Positions 1 through 6,497 of a stretch of DNA of 42,451 nt are shown piece after piece (position 1 is the first letter of the stretch; every line of letters begins with the position of its first letter). This DNA is from a virus. The stretch is from the IMG/VR virus record IMGVR_UViG_3300020215_000032, positions 1 through 42,451 of that record. One strand, given 5' to 3'. Position numbers and translations under genes: made by a program. The notes beneath the pieces were generated by a model. That model ran no database searches and was not told the DNA's origin. It was given only the letters and a program-made list of their open reading frames with translations.

Positions 1-127
1 CCAACCTTTTCGAACAGGTCGTGGTGATCCTTGAAGTCCTTCATGGAGCTGATTCCTCTCCCTGCGATGCTCTATTGGCTTCGGCAGCAACACGCAGTGC
101 CTCGAACCATTTCAGGTAGCCATCGCG
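1..127. repeat. Terminal direct repeat, left copy
   Basis: These 127 bases are identical to the last 127 bases of the window. Genes continue in frame and with normal ATGA overlaps across the junction, so this is the overlap of a circular or circularly permuted assembly rather than two copies in one molecule. The length of exactly 127 is a common de Bruijn k-mer size, which favours an assembly overlap over a biological terminal redundancy. Confidence 0.9.
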
Positions 128-232
128 CCCGTGCTTGAAGTACTGCAGCAGTCCACGCTTCGCGTCACGCACGACCGACCACATTCCGGGTGCATGACAC
201 CAGGGTCGCCACGGATTCGCCTTACGCGGCAT
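41..232 (-). CDS. Hypothetical early protein, 63 aa
   Basis: Small basic, tryptophan-rich protein of no recognised family (MPRKANPWRPWCHAPG at the N-terminus). The ATG at 232 is chosen because it gives a short overlap with the stop of the upstream 218-aa gene; a longer form would run deep into that gene. Its stop overlaps the ATG of the next leftward gene, whose start is also found at 42368 in the right copy of the terminal repeat. This makes it a middle gene of the leftward early operon. Function unknown. Confidence 0.6.
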   Translation of the reverse strand: MPRKANPWRPWCHAPGMWSVVRDAKRGLLQYFKHGRDGYLKWFEALRVAAEANRASQGEESAP

Positions 233-878
233 CGCCCGCTCCCTTCGTTGGAGAGGGCCGACTGGCCTCCAGCTCACCTAGGGTCGCGATGTAGTGAAAC
301 GCTCGTATTGCCTCTTCCTCTGTCTCAAACGAGAAGCTGAGGCGATTCCCCTTCTGCACTCCGGTAGCCTTATTGAACAACTGGCGAACAGGGAGTGGCG
401 GTTGCGCTGCTCGCAGCTGTTCGAGTTCAGCCATGCGTTCGGCCGCAAGCGCCGGCACATCGAGATGCAGATCACCGCTGTCAGGCGGCTCCTGCGGTGG
501 CATGCGGCCACTCCACTCACCATCACCGCCGAGCGCGATGTGCGTCTCCTGCAGCTTATCCTGGGCGTAGTCTCGCTCCTCCAGTGCTTTCTCGCAGTCT
601 GGACACTCAGCCGGCGGTTCGTGAGCTGCTACCTGATCGCGGAGCACTCGGACGTGCTGCTCAGCTGCGTCAAGCATCCCCTGCAGCGCCGACTTCGTGT
701 GCGCAAGGTCCGCGTTCTCTTTCTGTAGCCGCTCGATCTCGTCGGCTGCCTCTCGCATCACTCCAGACATTCGGAATGGCCCAAGGTGATCGTGGACGCG
801 AAGTTCGGAGACTAGGTCCTTCGATGCGGGCTGCTCTTGCTTCTCGCGATAGAAGCGGTTGTCCGTTGGATCGCTCAT
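222..878 (-). CDS. Hypothetical coiled-coil early protein, 218 aa
   Basis: Not a recognised family. The first half after about residue 45 is rich in heptad-like E/L/K/R segments (ADEIERLQKENADL and similar) that should form a coiled coil, followed by a CPDC pair that may be half of a metal site. The C-terminal part (FNKATGVQKGNRLSFSFETEEEAIRAF) looks like a small compact domain. The ATG at 878 leaves a 4-base overlap with the upstream gene. It is one of the longest genes in the leftward early arm; possibly a regulator or anti-host protein, but nothing shows this directly. Confidence 0.7.
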   Translation of the reverse strand: MSDPTDNRFYREKQEQPASKDLVSELRVHDHLGPFRMSGVMREAADEIERLQKENADLAHTKSALQGMLDAAEQHVRVLRDQVAAHEPPAECPDCEKALEERDYAQDKLQETHIALGGDGEWSGRMPPQEPPDSGDLHLDVPALAAERMAELEQLRAAQPPLPVRQLFNKATGVQKGNRLSFSFETEEEAIRAFHYIATLGELEASRPSPTKGAGDAA

Positions 879-1099
879 ACGGTCCGCTCCCGGTCGAACT
901 TGTGCATCAGGCATCGCAGACCGACGCGAGCGCCGCGCAGGCCGGACAGTGAGTCAGAGAGATACTTCCGAACCTCTCGATTGCGCTTATTACCGTCGTA
1001 AAGCGCCTCGACGCGCGACAGCAGTCGATATAGATCGCAGTCAAGCCGATCAGCATCGCGCTGAAGTGACGTGCGCTCGGGGACTCTCTCATTTGTCAT
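875..1099 (-). CDS. Hypothetical early protein, 74 aa
   Basis: Highly charged, arginine-rich helical protein without recognised motifs. A GAGGAA Shine-Dalgarno lies about 8 bases before the ATG. Start and stop overlap neighbours by 4 bases (ATGA), the regular spacing of this operon and the main evidence that it is translated. Function unknown. Confidence 0.65.
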   Translation of the reverse strand: MTNERVPERTSLQRDADRLDCDLYRLLSRVEALYDGNKRNREVRKYLSDSLSGLRGARVGLRCLMHKFDRERTV

Positions 1100-1359
1100 T
1101 CTTGTGATTCCTCAAAGATCGTCCTGGCATTACCTGGATCGTTGCACTCCATGTCACGGCGGGCCTTGCGCAGTTGGTTCGTCAGCCTGACTGCCAGCTG
1201 CTTAGCGTCTTTCAGCTCGCCCATCATCACGATCCTGCCGTTCTCGTAGCGAGCCGCCTGCTCGCGAAGTGCCTGCACGGTCCGCTCCAGGTACAGCACG
1301 TAGCCAACGCCTTCACGTGGGCCGTCCCAGTCATCTGCGGAGACATGCTCGGTGCTCAT
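1096..1359 (-). CDS. Hypothetical early protein, 87 aa
   Basis: Unrecognised. Predicted to be mostly helical, with a central coiled-coil-like stretch (YLERTVQALREQAARYENG) and an acidic C-terminus. It is coupled to both neighbours through ATGA overlaps. Short helical proteins of this kind are common in lambdoid early left arms, where they often block host functions, but this sequence alone does not assign a role. Confidence 0.65.
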   Translation of the reverse strand: MSTEHVSADDWDGPREGVGYVLYLERTVQALREQAARYENGRIVMMGELKDAKQLAVRLTNQLRKARRDMECNDPGNARTIFEESQE

Positions 1360-1532
1360 TTCTGGATCACCTCAAAGTTCTGGCATATCCACTTGAACGC
1401 AGTTTCAAGAGCGGCGCGCTCTACAGGAACAAGTGGGGAGGAAATCCCTTGCTTCACCTGTCCACGCCAATGGAGATAGAACAAGTTCAGAATCCGCTTA
1501 GCGGCTTGCTCATCTTTGGTCGGATGACTCAC
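1356..1532 (-). CDS. Small early protein, 58 aa, GTG start
   Basis: A 58-aa reading frame that exactly fills the space between its neighbours. It begins with a GTG whose last two bases start the upstream stop (GTGA) and ends in an ATGA overlap with the next gene. The product begins VSHPTKDEQAAKRIL and ends AFKWICQNFEVIQK; it is helical, soluble and unrecognised. The tight coupling on both sides is the reason for calling it despite its size. Confidence 0.65.
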   Translation of the reverse strand: MSHPTKDEQAAKRILNLFYLHWRGQVKQGISSPLVPVERAALETAFKWICQNFEVIQK

Positions 1533-2077
1533 AGAGCCTCCAGCTTCTTCAGAGCGAGTGCGGCGCGGCGGAAATCACCGCTGGTCAGAATCGTCATATC
1601 GCTGGCGATTCCTCGCTGACAAGCAAGCTCTCCCAGGTCATCACCTACGCGATCCATCTCTGCGAATACCTTCAGGGCCTCCGCACACTCGACGAGGGCC
1701 GACAGCACTGGCCGTGATATCTCCACGGGAACGCATTCCGGATCGCCCTTCATGTACCAGCCTTCCAAGTCCTTCATCGCTCGGCGCTGCAAGCGAGAGA
1801 GCAGGGAGTCCGAGGTGGTCGGGTCTTGTTCGCTAATAGCTGGCGCAGCCGCGAAATGAACGTGTTCGTAGTCGCTCGCTAGATAGCTGTACCACTTACG
1901 CGTTGTCTTGCCGTTCCAATGGGCGAGGCGCAGATTCCCGGCTCCGTCGGTCGATATCACCTCGCACCAATGCTCAGGATTCTTGCGCTTAAGCCATCGG
2001 TCGCCCACGCAGGTACTCCGGGCATGCTTCAGGCGCTCTGCGAAGGTCCGCTTCTCAGAAGATCGCTGCTCGCTCAT
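1529..2077 (-). CDS. Hypothetical early protein, 182 aa
   Basis: Unrecognised protein. The N-terminal half (CVGDRWLKRKNPEHWCEVIS and LRLAHWNGKTTRKWYSYLASDYEHV) looks like a small beta-rich domain; the C-terminal half is helical with acidic clusters. Translation is coupled to neighbours by a GTGA overlap downstream and an ATGT-type overlap upstream. Possibly two domains joined by the PTTSDSL linker near residue 88. No function can be assigned. Confidence 0.65.
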   Translation of the reverse strand: MSEQRSSEKRTFAERLKHARSTCVGDRWLKRKNPEHWCEVISTDGAGNLRLAHWNGKTTRKWYSYLASDYEHVHFAAAPAISEQDPTTSDSLLSRLQRRAMKDLEGWYMKGDPECVPVEISRPVLSALVECAEALKVFAEMDRVGDDLGELACQRGIASDMTILTSGDFRRAALALKKLEAL

Positions 2078-2277
2078 GTCGCCACCCTCAGTCCGCGCGA
2101 CAACTGCAATGCATCGACCAGCGACGACACCTGCTCCGAGCTGAGCGTCAGGAAGACGCTCTCCGGCGCTACCTCAGCATCGCCTGGCACCATCAGCGTC
2201 AGTTTCGTTGACGAGCTTCCGTTGCGCTCTGTCTCGACAATCGCAATAGCTGGCTTCAGGTCAATGACCGTTCTCAT
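2074..2277 (-). CDS. Hypothetical early protein, 67 aa
   Basis: Small protein with an alternating hydrophobic pattern (TKLTLMVPGDAEV) suggesting a beta sheet, followed by LSSEQVSSLVDALQLSRGL, which resembles a short helix-turn-helix or capping helices. It is translationally coupled to both neighbours. No family is recognised. Confidence 0.6.
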   Translation of the reverse strand: MRTVIDLKPAIAIVETERNGSSSTKLTLMVPGDAEVAPESVFLTLSSEQVSSLVDALQLSRGLRVAT

Positions 2278-2450
2278 CTCGCGCGCCTCTTGAGTTCAGC
2301 CGCAGCCCGTTCTCTCCTGCGCTCCTCGTTGAACCGAATGCGAGCGCGCAGTACCTCATCGAGCGTGGGCATCCGGGGCAGTCCAGGGCGCCAGCCGGTG
2401 ATGCCCTCAATGTGACGCCAATCGCCGGGAGTGAATCTGTCTTCGTTCAT
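2274..2450 (-). CDS. Small early protein, 58 aa
   Basis: The frame is open further upstream, but the ATG at 2450 gives MNEDRFTPGDWRHIEG and an ATGA overlap with the YbcO-like gene, so this start is preferred. The N-terminus contains W and G residues of a small folded unit; the C-terminus is a strongly basic helix (RFNEERRRERAAAELKRRAR) that may bind nucleic acid. No assigned function. Confidence 0.6.
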   Translation of the reverse strand: MNEDRFTPGDWRHIEGITGWRPGLPRMPTLDEVLRARIRFNEERRRERAAAELKRRAR

Positions 2451-2767
2451 GCGGCCACCACGACTACGATCTCGTTTTTCCAAAGCCATTCGAGCCACTG
2501 GTTCTGAGCGCGGCACATCTCTGCACGTAGCTGCACCGGCGTGTAGACCTTCTGAGAGGTACGGCCGTCGATGACGTCGTGACAAGCCTTGCAGCCTGGC
2601 ACTCCACAGATGTCCGGAGGCTTCAGTGCTGTACCGCCAGTGCCTCCTATCCTCAAGTGGCACAGCGCCGACTGCCCGCCGGTGCAGAACGGGTACAGGC
2701 GCAGGTAGCACTCCTGAGTACGTGCGATCTTTCTAAGATCCTTAGCCACCTTGCCTCCGGTTCGCAT
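2447..2767 (-). CDS. YbcO/DUF1364-like nuclease-domain protein
   Basis: A 106-aa protein with the pattern of the DUF1364 (YbcO) family: a YLRLYPFCTGG segment with an early cysteine, a conserved H (CHLRIGG) and a C-x-x-C-H motif (GVPGCKACHDVIDGR) typical of HNH-like metal-binding nucleases, then a basic region and WLEWLW near the end. In lambdoid phages such genes sit in the nin or recombination region and encode structure-specific or single-strand nucleases. Its place next to SSB-like and ERF genes fits a role in recombination. The family call rests on motif pattern, not a search. Confidence 0.7.
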   Translation of the reverse strand: MRTGGKVAKDLRKIARTQECYLRLYPFCTGGQSALCHLRIGGTGGTALKPPDICGVPGCKACHDVIDGRTSQKVYTPVQLRAEMCRAQNQWLEWLWKNEIVVVVAA

Positions 2768-3068
2768 TCAGTGAGCGCCAAGTCTCAACGACGATAGACT
2801 CAGTGCCTCGCTTGTTCCTCATCGCGTTGAACTTCCGGTGAGCCTCGAAATACTTCTCATAGGCTGCTTCGGTGTCTGGATGCGTGTCGGCCAGCGCATT
2901 GCGCTCTGCCACAGAACCAGCCGATAGCGTGAAAACAGTAGACTTCGTTCGCTTGGCTCGGAACTCAGCGCGCTCCATATCTGCACCAAGCTCTGCGCAC
3001 GCCTCGTCGGTGTCAGAAAGGTATTCAAGAGCTTCCTCCATACGACTTTGAGTGACCGGGCCGCGCAT
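2742..3068 (-). CDS. Hypothetical protein of the recombination cluster, 108 aa
   Basis: Helical, highly charged protein (MEEALEYLSDTDEACAELGA near the start; YEKYFEAHRKFNAMRNKRG in the second half). It overlaps the YbcO-like gene by 26 bases and is followed upstream, after 3 bases, by the SSB-like gene, so it probably belongs to the recombination module with SSB and ERF. No catalytic motif is visible. Alternative start: internal ATG 10 codons downstream (MEEALEY). Confidence 0.65.
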   Translation of the reverse strand: MRGPVTQSRMEEALEYLSDTDEACAELGADMERAEFRAKRTKSTVFTLSAGSVAERNALADTHPDTEAAYEKYFEAHRKFNAMRNKRGTESIVVETWRSLNANRRQGG

Positions 3069-3071
3069 GGA

Positions 3072-3338
3072 TCAAAATGGAATGTCTGTATCCTGAAAGT
3101 CATCATTCGCAGTCGCCGCGGCAGGCTTCTCTGGCTTGGGTTCGCCCCTCTGCTTTGGCTCGTAGAAGTTGATCCAGCCGCTGAACTCAGCCCCAAGGGG
3201 CAGCGCCTCTAGCTTTAGCGAATACTGATTCCTTTCATTGACGAACACGGCCCCGACGGTGAGGTATCGGTTTTTCTCCTTGCCCTCTCGGTCGGTGTAT
3301 TTGCCGGTCGTAGCTACTGCGTCGTAAACCTTCTTCAT
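3072..3338 (-). CDS. Single-stranded DNA-binding-like protein
   Basis: Protein of 88 aa. The N-terminal part alternates hydrophobic and polar residues in short strands (YLTVGAVFV, QYSLKLEALPL, FSGWINFYEP), compatible with an OB-like fold. A proline/lysine linker follows and the protein ends NDDFQDTDIPF, the acidic DIPF tip by which bacterial and phage SSB proteins recruit partners. It lies just downstream of ERF in the operon, the usual setting for a phage SSB. It is shorter than E. coli SSB (178 aa), so it may be a reduced, viral version. Start chosen at the ATG preceded by GGGGAG; an upstream in-frame start exists 17 codons earlier. Confidence 0.72.
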   Translation of the reverse strand: MKKVYDAVATTGKYTDREGKEKNRYLTVGAVFVNERNQYSLKLEALPLGAEFSGWINFYEPKQRGEPKPEKPAAATANDDFQDTDIPF

Positions 3339-3413
3339 GACGTGTGAGTCTCCCCGCGATCGATGCCTAGATTCAGATACTCGCGCCATGCCTTCTTGCT
3401 GACGACGCGTAGC

Positions 3414-4106
3414 TCATGCTGCCGCCTTCTTGTAGATATCGACGTACTTGCGGATTGCGTTCTTGTACTTGCTTCCAAGCGCATCGCCGATGTCTATGTA
3501 CAGACCAGCGTCGGTCGCCACCTCAAGATGGATCTTGTAGACGTCGGCTGCGATTTCTCGCTCTTCCTTGTCGGCCTCCATCGCCTCCGTGAACCGCTTG
3601 ACGAATTTCGCGACCAGCTGAGGGTCAGCCTTGCCAGCCAGGTCCCCACGCGGATCGACCGTTCGAACCCCGCGGGGGCGGTCCAAGTCCTTGCTCCCGG
3701 TATCACGCCCCACAGCCGTCTCTCCGTCGTCATCGTCATCACCCACCACGCAGGCAATACCCTGCAGAGCGATGCGCTTGGCGTATGTGCCAGCAGCACC
3801 GATCCCCTGGGCATCCTGCTTTGACAGCGGGACCACCAGTGGCCCGTACGTCCTTTCCTCGCCAGAGGAGTGCAGCAGCGTCGTGAAGCACGCCACCCCG
3901 CGCTCCGTCGTCTGCAGGTCCTGAATGATGCTCAGGCCGTTCTTGGCGTAGACGGGAACCAGAGCGTTTCGCACGGCCGCCAGGCTCGCGAACCTCGACC
4001 GGAAGTGCGGGTTCTCCTTGTCGAAGGTCGGGTTGTGGATCTCCGCGTTCGCCTTCGCCAGCGCTGCGGCTAGCGCCGGGGTGCCGGGCTTTAACTCTTC
4101 GCTCAT
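3414..4106 (-). CDS. erf: ERF-family single-strand annealing protein
   Basis: Protein of 230 aa matching the ERF superfamily: an N-terminal helix rich in A/E (TPALAAALAKANAEI), then the characteristic P-x-F-D-K-x-N-P-H-F-x-S-x-F-A-S-L segment, and later GIGAAGTYAKRIALQGIACVVGDDDDDG, the G-(A/S)-x-x-T/Y-x-(K/R)-R-Y/I core followed by an acidic stretch. ERF proteins anneal complementary strands in phage recombination, for example to circularise DNA with terminal redundancy. Start ATG is preceded by GAGGAG; the longer frame would overlap the 43-aa gene upstream. The SSB-like gene follows in the operon. Confidence 0.88.
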   Translation of the reverse strand: MSEELKPGTPALAAALAKANAEIHNPTFDKENPHFRSRFASLAAVRNALVPVYAKNGLSIIQDLQTTERGVACFTTLLHSSGEERTYGPLVVPLSKQDAQGIGAAGTYAKRIALQGIACVVGDDDDDGETAVGRDTGSKDLDRPRGVRTVDPRGDLAGKADPQLVAKFVKRFTEAMEADKEEREIAADVYKIHLEVATDAGLYIDIGDALGSKYKNAIRKYVDIYKKAAA

Positions 4107-4234
4107 GCTCGTCTCCTCAGCCGCGCGACATTGGCCGGCGGTCTCTTGAATGCTCGTCGCCACCAGGACACGAAGCGAGCCATCGGTGGCTTACCATTGC
4201 GGATGTCCACGTAAGGCGGGAATCTGATAATCAC
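4103..4234 (-). CDS. Small basic protein, 43 aa, GTG start
   Basis: A short frame that begins with a GTG overlapping the stop of the upstream gene (GTGA) and ends with an ATGA overlap on erf. The product starts VIIRFPPYVDIRNGKPPMAR and is very basic and aromatic (WWRRAFKRPP), ending RLRRRA, so it could bind nucleic acid. The perfect coupling on both sides supports translation; its other role may be to carry ribosomes into erf. Confidence 0.6.
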   Translation of the reverse strand: MIIRFPPYVDIRNGKPPMARFVSWWRRAFKRPPANVARLRRRA

Positions 4235-4515
4235 GGCCGATCCTTTGCGCGCTCGCGCTTCTCGTTGCTTTCACGGATACGGTCTGCAACGGCGAACAGG
4301 ATGTTCGAGACACGCCGCCCGATGGCAAGCTCATCGCCGTCCTGGAACTCGTCCAGGACCCGCGTCCAATGCACGTGAAAGGCTTCCAGGATTTCATCCA
4401 GGGCGACGTCCTTCCCGATCTCATCGCGCTGGATGTCGAATGCAGCAGATCTGCGCTGGGTCTGCCCGGTGATCCGGTCGATTGCAGCCGAGGTGTGTTT
4501 GGCTAGTGCGTTCAT
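4231..4515 (-). CDS. Hypothetical early protein, 94 aa
   Basis: All-helical protein with a balanced charge pattern (DEIGKDVALDEILEAFHVHWTR). No recognised domain. It overlaps both neighbours by 4 bases. It lies directly upstream of the recombination genes. Confidence 0.65.
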   Translation of the reverse strand: MNALAKHTSAAIDRITGQTQRRSAAFDIQRDEIGKDVALDEILEAFHVHWTRVLDEFQDGDELAIGRRVSNILFAVADRIRESNEKRERAKDRP

Positions 4516-4700
4516 GCGGCTCTCGTTTCGAACTCACGAAGAAGCTCATTGATGCGATCGACAGTCATCTCCAGGATGGCGCTCGCCTCGATGTCCCGAG
4601 ATGTGCGCCGAGACAGGATGACCGGGCAGCGCGGATGCCGTTTCAGCTCTCGCTTGCGCTGAGCAACCAGGTATTCGGCGAGGTCGGCTTCGTGGTTCAC
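4512..4700 (-). CDS. Hypothetical early protein, 62 aa
   Basis: Small helical protein (MNHEADLAEYLVAQRKREL) with a basic centre. ATG is preceded by a GGAGAAAA-type ribosome site. The stop overlaps the next gene by 4 bases. Unrecognised. Confidence 0.6.
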   Translation of the reverse strand: MNHEADLAEYLVAQRKRELKRHPRCPVILSRRTSRDIEASAILEMTVDRINELLREFETRAA

Positions 4701-4712
4701 GTTTTTCTCCAG

Positions 4713-4841
4713 AGTGCTACTTAGCGGTTGGTCGGTTTGCTATGGTCCGGGCGATCAAGTTGGACGTCGCTTAAATCGCTGACTTCCCACAAGGTGGCGG
4801 TTGTACTTCCCACCACGAGCCGACCAACCCTGAGTAGCACT
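4713..4841. repeat. Long imperfect inverted repeat
   Basis: Arms at 4713-4735 and 4820-4841 pair over 22-23 bases (AGTGCTACT at the outer end, GGTTGGTCGG at the inner end) with mismatches only in a 3-4 base patch between these blocks. The 84-base interior contains a further GGTGG/CCACC pairing and two copies of GTGGGAAGT on the minus strand. In the leftward transcript this would fold as a long hairpin. It may be a processing site, an antitermination or attenuation element, or the relic of a tiny mobile element. Confidence 0.7.
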
Positions 4842-4849
4842 ACGTTCAT
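4721..4849 (-). CDS. Possible small protein, 42 aa, inside the inverted repeat
   Basis: A frame from an ATG to TAA giving MNVVLLRVGRLVVGSTTATL then a polar tail. It lies almost exactly within the inverted repeat, and its Shine-Dalgarno is weak. It fills the otherwise empty space between two called genes, but the repeat itself could be the real function of this DNA. Low confidence as a protein-coding gene. Confidence 0.35.
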   Translation of the reverse strand: MNVVLLRVGRLVVGSTTATLWEVSDLSDVQLDRPDHSKPTNR

Positions 4850-4860
4850 GTCAGTTCGTG

Positions 4861-5070
4861 TTACCTGACCTTCTTCGCGCTCAGCCTGTCTTCCAGCGTG
4901 TGCACGACATTGCGTGCCTGGTAGTACGCCCAGGCTTCGCCCGCGTGGAACATCGCTTTCGCGACGCTTGCCATGTTGAGATTCACACCGTCCATCGCAG
5001 ATCGGAGGCTGTAGCACGCCGCCCATTTCGCATCGGCAGCAGCACGATCTAGTTCTTTCAGTGTTTCCAT
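4861..5070 (-). CDS. Hypothetical early protein, 69 aa
   Basis: Helical soluble protein (METLKELDRAAADAKWAACY; AGEAWAYYQARNVVHTLEDRL). Its stop lies 11 bases before the ATG of the small frame inside the inverted repeat. A GAGAG ribosome site precedes the ATG. Family not recognised. Confidence 0.6.
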   Translation of the reverse strand: METLKELDRAAADAKWAACYSLRSAMDGVNLNMASVAKAMFHAGEAWAYYQARNVVHTLEDRLSAKKVR

Positions 5071-5088
5071 CGGTGCGCTCTCTGAGGG

Positions 5089-5394
5089 TTAGCGGGTCTG
5101 CGTCAGTGTCGTGGCTATGCGGCCGTTGATCCGTTCCAGCTCGCCGCGGAACTTGTCTTCCAAGTCGCGCGAGCTGACGCACTGAGCGAATGCGGCGCAT
5201 GCCGGACTGGCCATCGACTTGAACTGGCCGTGCACCTTCTCTGGTGCGCACGTGGTCTTCATCCAGTGGGCGCAGTTCCCGCAGAGGCGGGATCGAACAG
5301 AGTCGATCTGCTCTTGCTTCCGCAGCGCCTGATCACGAAGAGCGACGATGTCGGAAGCCTTCATGAATGCGTCGAAGATGCCTGCAACGTTCAT
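5089..5394 (-). CDS. Cysteine-containing hypothetical phage protein, 101 aa
   Basis: The middle part carries LCGNCAHWMKTTCAPE and later SPACAAF, a C-x2-C-x6-C-x(n)-C arrangement that resembles small phage zinc-binding proteins. Long helices flank this core. It is preceded by a GAG-rich ribosome site. Unknown role; probably structural zinc rather than catalysis. Confidence 0.65.
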   Translation of the reverse strand: MNVAGIFDAFMKASDIVALRDQALRKQEQIDSVRSRLCGNCAHWMKTTCAPEKVHGQFKSMASPACAAFAQCVSSRDLEDKFRGELERINGRIATTLTQTR

Positions 5395-5409
5395 TGCGCT
5401 CTCGCTCTA

Positions 5410-5577
5410 TCAGAAGGTCGCGGCGGCGCTGTCATTGAGGAATTCGACCATCGCGGCGCGCGAGCCCCAGTTCCACAGATCGCCGCCTTTGCTGACCCAC
5501 AGGCCCCACATGTCCTGTCCGTCCCACGTCTTCGCATTGCCGATCTTTCGGAGGATCACTGTGCGTCGGTTATTCAT
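5410..5577 (-). CDS. Hypothetical early protein, 55 aa
   Basis: Start at 5577 gives MNNRRTVILRKIGNAKTWDG; a GGAGAACGAC ribosome site is just upstream. The product is tryptophan-rich (WGLWVSKGGDLWNWGS), suggesting a small beta-rich fold. Family not recognised. Confidence 0.6.
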   Translation of the reverse strand: MNNRRTVILRKIGNAKTWDGQDMWGLWVSKGGDLWNWGSRAAMVEFLNDSAAATF

Positions 5578-5605
5578 GTCGTTCTCCAGAGCAGGTGATG
5601 ATTTG

Positions 5606-5953
5606 TTAGCTGGCCTTACCGCTGCCGCCACAAACAGAGCAGGGCGGCTCTTTGGTCGAGTACCGCGTTCCATCGTGATGCACGTGACCGGACTCGCCAC
5701 TGCCCTCACATTCAACGCAGTCGGGGGCGCTCATCTCCCACAGCTCAACAGGCGATTGCCCGACGTATTCGCCTTCGTGCATGCCGCCGAGAATCCAATC
5801 TCGGAAACGATCTAAGCGTTCAAGTCTGGCGGCGGCGTCAATCAGGTATTCCGTGCAGGAGCCGTCCTCGGCGAACGCCAACAAGGCGAGCTTCTGACTC
5901 GCACCGATGCCACGCAGGCGTGAGGCGAGCTGCTTGTTCGTGAGGTGGCTCAT
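5606..5953 (-). CDS. DnaJ-type zinc-finger protein, 115 aa
   Basis: The N-terminal two thirds is helical (LTNKQLASRLRGIGASQKLALLAF). The C-terminus contains two CxxCxGxG motifs (CVECEGSGE and CSVCGGSG) separated by HVHHDGTRYS, the pattern of a single DnaJ-like zinc-binding module. Phage proteins of this layout are frequent in early operons, and may act as adaptors. Overlaps the upstream gene by 4 bases. Confidence 0.7.
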   Translation of the reverse strand: MSHLTNKQLASRLRGIGASQKLALLAFAEDGSCTEYLIDAAARLERLDRFRDWILGGMHEGEYVGQSPVELWEMSAPDCVECEGSGESGHVHHDGTRYSTKEPPCSVCGGSGKAS

Positions 5954-6177
5954 GCCGCCACCTTCAAGTAATCGCCTTCGGCGAGATCGACGAGGATCAC
6001 GCCGCTGCGCACATCCCAGTCACGACCACGGAAGCCAGAGAGCGGGGCCGGGAAGTCGATTTCTAGCTCGATGTTCTGGGTGCGCTCGTTCAGGCGGTTG
6101 CTGCGAACCGTGCCCGTGAACTCGACGCCGAGGTAGCGCCCTTTCACTGCGTCGCCTTTCTTTAGGTTCTGGAACAT
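5950..6177 (-). CDS. Hypothetical beta-rich early protein, 75 aa
   Basis: Start ATG at 6177 gives MFQNLKKGDAVKGRYLGVEF. The pattern of alternating hydrophobics with G-rich turns (FTGTVRSNRLNERTQNIELEIDF) suggests a small SH3- or OB-like barrel. It is the second gene of the leftward operon. A longer frame upstream overlaps the first gene and is not used. Function unknown. Confidence 0.62.
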   Translation of the reverse strand: MFQNLKKGDAVKGRYLGVEFTGTVRSNRLNERTQNIELEIDFPAPLSGFRGRDWDVRSGVILVDLAEGDYLKVAA

Positions 6178-6199
6178 GCTCAACTCCCGATCTGTCCGA

Positions 6200-6370
6200 T
6201 TACTTCCGCTTCGCTGCCAGCCGTGTCTGCAGCAAAGCTGCAGCTGCTCGCTCGTGCGCCTTCTGCGCAGCCTCCATCGCCTTCGCGCGACCTTTGTTAG
6301 AGATAGCGCCGTGAACTGCGGCGCAGACGCTGATGTAGAGGAGGTGCTGTTCGCGCTTGGTGAGGTGCAT
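6200..6370 (-). CDS. First gene of the leftward early operon, 56 aa
   Basis: Small helical alanine-rich protein (MHLTKREQHLLYISVCAAVHG). The ATG at 6370 lies exactly 6 bases after the -10 box of the predicted leftward promoter, so the mRNA would begin at or next to this ATG and be leaderless; no Shine-Dalgarno is visible before it. An ATG 6 codons upstream lies within the promoter and operator and is rejected. The position corresponds to that of N in lambda, but there is no arginine-rich N-like motif at its N-terminus. Confidence 0.6.
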   Translation of the reverse strand: MHLTKREQHLLYISVCAAVHGAISNKGRAKAMEAAQKAHERAAAALLQTRLAAKRK

Positions 6371-6376
6371 GGAAGT

Positions 6377-6418
6377 ATTGGACACCAAATGGTGTAAGCT
6401 GTCAACACCAAATGGTGA
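6377..6418 (-). promoter_or_regulatory. Leftward early promoter PL with operators OL1 and OL2
   Basis: On the minus strand TTGACA (6400-6405), a 17-base spacer and TCCAAT (6377-6382) form a good sigma-70 promoter. Two copies of the operator ACACCA-AA-TGGTGT (6382-6395) and ACACCA-AA-TGGTGA (6405-6418), 23 bases apart, cover its spacer/-10 and its -35. The same operator type recurs three times at 7231-7285, so repressor bound here should shut the whole leftward arm in a lysogen. Confidence 0.88.
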
Positions 6419-6447
6419 AACTGCGGGTGCACGAGATCTCTGGCCAC

Positions 6448-6472
6448 AAAAAACCCGGCGCTGGGGCCGGGT
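6448..6472 (-). terminator. Rho-independent terminator of the repressor operon
   Basis: Read on the minus strand it is a 7-bp stem (ACCCGGC/GCCGGGT) with a 6-base loop followed by six T residues. It sits downstream of the lipoprotein gene and just upstream of the PL operators, separating the repressor transcript from the leftward early transcript. Confidence 0.92.
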
Positions 6473-6497
6473 CCTTGGGTGTATTGCCGAACAGGTG

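Noticed and set aside
4721-5251. 176-aa minus-strand frame
   Set aside because: It overlaps two better-supported genes out of frame and has arginine-rich, shadow-like composition; only the last 42 codons lie in free space.
6378-6388. Upstream ATG of the first leftward gene
   Set aside because: It lies within the -10 box and operator and would not be in the mRNA if the promoter is as predicted.
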